NCBI GenBank assembly: GCA_003573635.1
Contig: QUTJ01031249.1
Span: 1-10,528, forward strand
From: Goniomonas avonlea
Lineage: Eukaryota; Cryptophyceae; Goniomonadida; Goniomonadaceae
Length of the DNA stretch: 10,528 nucleotides
Direction: 5' to 3'
This document shows, in pieces, positions 6,968 to 10,528 of this stretch. Below the pieces are notes generated by a model, which made no database searches, was not told the origin of the DNA, and saw only the letters and a program-made list of their open reading frames with translations. Within the stretch, counting starts at the first letter, position 1; every line of letters begins with the position of its first letter. The translations under genes were made by a program, and so were the position numbers.

Positions 6968-7162
6968 CCCAAGCTCGTGTCTTCTGACTCTTCTCGCTAA
7001 GCCTACGGTACCGGTACCTCACATGTTGTAGCTGCTACAAGAATCAGTCACATTATCAGTGTACTACATACTAGTAGTCTAGTACGGTACCGTAGGTAGC
7101 TACTTGTAAAGGAGAATCTGCGTATGAGATCGCAAGGAGAATCTGCATATGAGATCGCAATC
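6968..7162. promoter_or_regulatory. Divergent promoter region with nested inverted repeats
   Basis: This is the head-to-head gap between the kelch gene and the large right-hand gene. Outer arms CCTACGGTACC (7002-7012) and GGTACCGTAGG (7086-7096) are perfect 11-bp inverted repeats. Inside lie TTGTAGC-T-GCTACAA (7026-7040) and GTACTA...TAGTAC (7061-7066 and 7080-7085). The right outer arm overlaps a perfect 12-bp palindrome, TACGGTACCGTA (7083-7094). GGTACC occurs three times. Confidence 0.8.
7109..7158 (+). repeat. 25-bp tandem duplication before the start codon
   Basis: 7109-7133 and 7134-7158 are identical except for one base (CGTATG versus CATATG). The unit begins AAGGAGAATCTGC. Each copy carries an ATG (7124 and 7149). 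Because 25 is not a multiple of three, the two ATGs lie in different frames: 7124 is in frame with the gene, 7149 is not and reaches a stop at 7245. Confidence 0.95.
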
Positions 7163-9293
7163 ATGGCAGAGCCCGACGAAGCCGCCAACCGCGAACACAA
7201 CAAGGAAAGAGAAGCCACCAGCGCATCATCAAGTCCGCAGCTTGTAGATGCGGATATTGATGACCCATATCCTGGTCACGACCCTGCTGTGTCTGAGAAC
7301 GAGGCCTCGATTTTTCCGTCTGCCTCTGTGGGCGTGAGCACCTCTGGCATCGAGACGCTAGATTTTAGCAGTGAGGAAGCATGGAACGCCCAACTTCGGG
7401 CCATGCCTGACTTTCATGAACTTTTTCCAAACGAACCACCCCGAGCTCCGATTTTTTTCAAGGCAACTTATCAAGGAGAGCCTTTGAAGCCGGTCTCTCC
7501 GATCACGGCGCAGTCCCCCAGAAGCCCCTCGTCTCCTGCGGTCATCCCGCCCTTGGCAGCAGCGTTCGATTCGTCTCGAAGCCCGAAGTATGTGCGCCCC
7601 GGCCGAAGCGGCGTTCACGCAGCCCCCCAGCTCGCAGGTACCCTCCAGTTACTTTTCTCGATCCACAGTTCTCACGATTTCACTGCGCAGTGTCTGGGCC
7701 CTCGGCAAGCATTATGAATAGCGTTGCCACAGGTACTACTCTCCACGGTGAACTGGGTGACCTCGCGCTCGAGGCTCCACGATTGGAAGACAGAGCGGTG
7801 GAATCCCCGACGCGACCACAAGTGTATGTGACAGAACCTTCTCCCCAAGAGACCAATGCAGAGATTCGGGACCCTCCTCCTGCTGATGCAGCAATAAATC
7901 CAGCGTCGTACCCCCACGCAGAGGGAAGCGACGTGGCTCCGTTTGACGGGTATGGACCTGAACCTTGAGTCTTGAACGTGATCACAAATCGTAGTCCAAT
8001 CAAGCAACCAAAATCAGCAACCTAATCAAACACGTTTTTCCACAGGCAACCGCCACCGCGACAGCCTTTGGTTTTTCGGGCTTCCTGGCACGGGGTCGAA
8101 GACGATGATTCAAATAGGTTTGGTCTGCTGGCGGAGCATGACGGGTGAGTTGAGTGCAGCTTGTTCACTCGTGCAACAAACTGTACACGATTCGTGCAAC
8201 ACAGTTTGTTGCACGAATGTTGCAGTTTGTCAAATGATGACTATCGAAATTGGACACTCTTACACTACAACAGGCGGTTTCTTGGCTGGGACGAAAACGA
8301 TACGGGACCAGCAGCCCTGGCAACAGAGCCCTCCGCTAGCCACTCTTGGACTCGGGTAGACGCTGGTAACTGTGGGACTGGTGAGATCGGTACCGTGGCT
8401 AGTTCTGGTGCTGGTCCCGCTCCGGTTGTTGCTTCAGAGCTTCCGTGTCCCGCCCAATCTCATCCTCGTAGTGACAGTGCAGCCCCTGCCGCAGCGGCCA
8501 GGAACGATGCTTCCGCTGCCGTTGTTGTGTCCGAGAGCGGCGGTGCTTTAGCGTCTGGCAGAACAAGCGCTGTCGGCCTCGCTAGTGGGAGTGGTGCTCA
8601 CCCCGGTGGTAGTGGTGGTGGCCACAGTGACAACGGACGCACCGCCGGCAGTGCTGGTGTCGCTCACGGGGACAATGGGCAGGCGCTGCACAGCCTGACG
8701 GCCGGAGAGAGAGACACACTGCACAGCCTGATAGCCGGAGAGCACTCTTCGACACAGCAACACAGTTTCACTGCCATTGGCGGGGATGGCGGTGGGAGCG
8801 AGCGCGCAGGCTCGTCAACGCAGCCAGCCGGCTTGACTGTGTGTGACAGCGGCGGTTCGGCTCCGCAGCGGCACAGCTACGCCTTGACTGGTCACGCTGT
8901 CGCTGATGGCAGCCAAGCTGCTCCGACAATGCAGACCGGCCTCGCTGTGCCTGTTGGCCACGTTGGTGCGAACTCGAACGCAGTTGATGGCGGCCACAGT
9001 GGTGCGGCACAGCAACACCACTCGGACGCTTTAGACAGAGGCGGCGCGCCTTACCCAGTCCTTGACTGCTCGCCCTACCCTGTGTTTGGCAACTCTCAAA
9101 GTGCCGCCNCCCCGTACCCCGTGATGGATGCCTTCCGCGGCGGCGGCGGCGTGCCCTACCCCAGCGCTGCCCTCTACTCGCTGACGAACTTGCCGGGCAC
9201 GGGGGACAAGAGCGAAAGGCTGCGGGGTGGACCTGGTCTAGGGTGGAAGGGGGTAAGTGATTTAAGTGATTCCCTGACATTACTCTCTCTCTC

Positions 9294-9366
<73 letters not shown>

Positions 9367-10528
9367 GCTCGCTCGCTCGCTTGCTCTCTCCTTGGCCCCC
9401 CCTCTCGCTCTGCCGGCCTGCCGTCGACCTCCCCCTGTTTTTCTTGGCGAAATGTGCGGATTTCTCAGCGGATTTGGCAGTTTGAAGCGACGTCGCCAGA
9501 GTCAGAGTGCGCGGAGTGCAGGTCAGAGTGCGCGGAGTGCAGGTCAGAGTGCGCGGAGTGCAGGACCGCGACAGAGTCAGAGCACATGACGGTGGTCGGC
9601 TCAGAGGCAGGGTGGCGCACTGTGAGTTGTTCTGATGATGTGCTGCCGAGTCGCCAGAGCTCACGACACTCAGAGAGGGAGGGAGGGAGGGAGGGAGGGA
9701 TAGAGAGACGGAGAGAGAGAGAGGTGACGTAAGCGTGTAGGGTTTAGGTGTGTGCGTGTACTTGAATTTTAAAACGTGAGGCCCCATTTTTGAAAACCGG
9801 CTTAATTTCCTAACGGTTTTCTCAGATGAGTTCTGAGCCAGCTCTGCCTGCGACTGCGGCTGAGCCCTCTGTGCTCCCGAACCGAAACCTGTGCGTGAAT
9901 GCTGTCATGGACAATGCGACATACACGCTGAATGAGGTCAGGGAGATGGGAAGGGAGCAGGAGGGGAAGGAGGAGGAAGGGGGGAGGGGGTGGACAGGCA
10001 CCGCCACGGACCGACTTGTCTCTGAAGGGGGCAGTAGGGGAGGAAGAACGAGGGAGGGGGGCGAGGTACCGCCACTAACCGACGAAGGGGAGGAGGGAGC
10101 GGGGAGAGGCACCGCCACGGACCGAGTTATCTCTGACTTCTCTGCCAGCGTCCTGCGTGCGCCAGACGTCCCGCCCCCCCTCGGTTTCTCCTCTGACGCC
10201 GCGCCACACAACCCGGCGATATTTGAGCAGCACACAGCAAAGGGTGATCCCAACACCGCCCACCGCCAGCCACTGCAAGCTCACCCCCCCAGTTCTGCGT
10301 CTGGCCTGTCCAGCAGCTCTGGTGTGTCTGTGTTTGCACGTGTCGCTGTCTTTATGTCCCTCAGGCTTGGATGGAGTCCGTGCGAGTGTGAGCGAACCCG
10401 ATATTGTCTGTGTCTCAGTATCCGTGTGTGTGCTTCCGTGGCGGTGTCTGTGCTGTGTGTCAACGCACGCCCGAGCACAGCCCACCTCTGCACGCCCACT
10501 CCCTGCGCTTTTAGCTCTGACTGTCCGC
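7163..10528 (+). CDS. Large disordered low-complexity protein, partial, five or more exons
   Basis: Proposed exons: 7163-7637, 7733-7949, 8046-8144, 8274 (or 8226)-9252 and 9826 to beyond the window; phases agree at every junction. The start at 7163 (ATCATGG, A at -3 and G at +4) is preferred over the in-frame ATG at 7124, which has a poor context and lies in a duplication. The N-terminus is MAEPDEAANREHNKE, then acidic and Pro/Ser-rich sequence. Exon 3 reads HGVEDDDSNRFGLLAEHDG. Exon 4 is Ala/Ser/Gly/His-rich with repeated LHSL(T/I)AGE and QQHS-like words and four PYP motifs near its end. Exon 5 reads NRNLCVNAVMDNATYTLNE, then Glu/Gly-rich sequence. The frame has no stop to the window edge, but its last 70 codons are GT-rich and Cys-rich and may not be coding. 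No domain is recognised. Introns here are 81-573 nt, longer than in most genes to the left. Codon 9109-9111 contains an N. Confidence 0.55.
7638..7732 (+). other. Intron 1 of the large gene, two in-frame acceptors
   Basis: Donor GCAG|GTACCC at 7638. Acceptors at 7690 (ACTGCGCAG) and 7732 (TTGCCACAG|G) are both phase 1. They give a 53-nt or 95-nt intron and differ by 14 codons. The second is preferred because nearly all other introns here end AG|G. Confidence 0.5.
7950..8045 (+). other. Intron 2 of the large gene, 96 nt
   Basis: Donor GG|GTATGG, acceptor ACGTTTTTCCACAG|G, phase 2. It removes two in-frame stops (after GPEP at 7966) and leads into the protein-like exon 8046-8144. Confidence 0.65.
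8145..8273 (+). other. Intron 3 of the large gene, with hairpin and two acceptors
   Basis: Donor GTGAGT at 8145, phase 2. Acceptors at 8225 (GAATGTTGCAG) and 8273 (CACTACAACAG|G) both keep frame, giving 81 or 129 nt. A strong inverted repeat (8169-8216) ends nine bases before the first acceptor. The choice adds or removes 16 residues (NDDYRNWTLLHY region). Confidence 0.55.
8169..8216 (+). repeat. Perfect 16-bp inverted repeat with alternative fold
   Basis: The arms TCGTGCAACAAACTGT (8169-8184) and ACAGTTTGTTGCACGA (8201-8216) are perfect reverse complements around a 16-nt loop. A competing hairpin pairs TTCGTGCAAC (8191-8200) with GTTGCACGAA (8208-8217) around a 7-nt loop. The two folds share the right arm and cannot coexist. 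Confidence 0.9.
9049..9162 (+). repeat. Four PYP motifs in the low-complexity protein
   Basis: Pro-Tyr-Pro codons lie at 9049, 9073, 9112 and 9154. The first three are followed by Val (PYPVLD, PYPVFG, PYPVMD) and the last by Ser (PYPSAA). Codon usage differs between copies, so the similarity is at protein level and is not a recent DNA duplication. The motif spacing is 8, 13 and 14 codons. An N at 9109 falls just before the third copy. Confidence 0.75.
9281..9390 (+). repeat. CT run, 70-nt poly-C and CTCG repeat
   Basis: A CT dinucleotide run (about 9283-9294) passes directly into 70 uninterrupted C residues (9295-9364), then TCGC repeats and further CT-rich sequence. The poly-C length may be imprecise because homopolymers assemble poorly. 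Confidence 0.95.
9502..9564 (+). repeat. Three perfect copies of a 21-bp repeat
   Basis: Units at 9502-9522, 9523-9543 and 9544-9564 are identical. The 21-bp period equals seven codons, and in the flanking frame each unit would encode SECAECR. It is placed in the intron because no good splice sites frame it as an exon. If it were translated it would give a short Cys/Glu array. Confidence 0.95.
9672..9722 (+). repeat. GGGA and GA microsatellite
   Basis: Seven or so GGGA/GGAG steps (about 9676-9700) are followed by a GA dinucleotide run to 9722. The purine tract is complementary to the CT run at 9283-9294. Confidence 0.9.
9997..10125 (+). repeat. Dispersed 18-bp repeat within the last exon
   Basis: GGCACCGCCACGGACCGA occurs exactly at 9997-10014 and 10108-10125, with a degenerate copy at 10065-10082. 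In the open frame the exact copies read GTATDR, followed by LVSE and VISD. G-rich purine sequence separates the copies. Confidence 0.8.

Larger units (their letters stand above)
9253..9825 (+). other. 573-nt intron with poly-C and simple repeats
   Basis: Donor GGGG|GTAAGT at 9253 is the strongest in the window. The acceptor CCTAACGGTTTTCTCAG ends at 9825. Both are phase 0, joining GLGWKG to MSSEPALPA. The interior holds a CT run, poly-C, a CTCG repeat, a 21-bp triplicate and a GGGA/GA tract. The frame happens to stay open across much of it, but the proline run and repeat peptides are most simply intronic. Confidence 0.6.

Noticed and set aside
6968-7123. Insertion sequence or transposon ends
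   Set aside because: The inverted repeats are short, no transposase is present and no target duplication was seen, so they are reported only as nested inverted repeats.
9253-9732. Read-through of the + strand frame giving a poly-Pro tract
   Set aside because: A strong GTAAGT donor precedes it and a phase-matched acceptor follows at 9825; microsatellites dominate the region.
8768-9787. - strand frame with a long poly-Gly run
   Set aside because: The Gly run is the complement of intronic poly-C, and the rest is antisense to the low-complexity exon.
1-10528. rRNA, tRNA or viral genes
   Set aside because: No cloverleaf-like or rRNA-like segment and no viral structural or replication protein was recognised by eye. 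Short tRNAs could be missed without a scan.

Overview
The window looks like compact nuclear DNA from a single-celled eukaryote, probably an alga or other protist. Coding frames are broken by spliceosomal introns whose flanking frames rejoin exactly, there are no bacterial operons or ribosome-binding sites, and one protein pairs a ubiquitin-like domain with a phosphatase. I cannot name the lineage. The very short introns (44-49 nt in most genes), one apparent GC-AG intron and moderately high GC fit several algal groups. Strict strand alternation argues against the long unidirectional gene clusters of dinoflagellates and kinetoplastids.

Seven genes are supported, alternating strand without exception. 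(1) + strand, 31-1012: the last two exons of an unrecognised gene, separated by a 668-nt intron filled with a tandem repeat. (2) - strand, 2169-1102: a family-2-like glycosyltransferase with a signal peptide, in four exons. (3) + strand, 2319-2647: a small Trp-containing protein of about 79 residues, in three exons, not recognised. (4) - strand, 3861-2851: a single-exon protein with an N-terminal ubiquitin-like domain fused to a HAD-type phosphatase domain. (5) + strand, 4478-5913: a COG0523/CobW-type GTPase metallochaperone in three exons with two 49-nt introns. (6) - strand, 6967-5972: a single-exon zinc-finger plus six-kelch-repeat protein. (7) + strand, 7163 to beyond 10528: a large, largely disordered low-complexity protein in at least five exons, running off the right edge.

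Genes therefore sit in tail-to-tail pairs (gaps of 89, 203 and 58 bp) and head-to-head pairs (gaps of 149, 616 and 195 bp), so every promoter region is shared by two divergent genes. There is no sign that the genes form one pathway. Glycosyltransferase, metallochaperone, phosphatase and kelch genes look like ordinary neighbours in a dense genome.

The right third (about 8.2-10.5 kb) differs in character. It has Ala/Ser/Gly-rich coding, longer introns, a 70-nt uninterrupted poly-C tract, CT and GA microsatellites, a perfect three-copy 21-bp repeat, a strong intronic hairpin and one undetermined base (N at 9109). I found no rRNA, tRNA, CRISPR array, identifiable transposase or viral gene.
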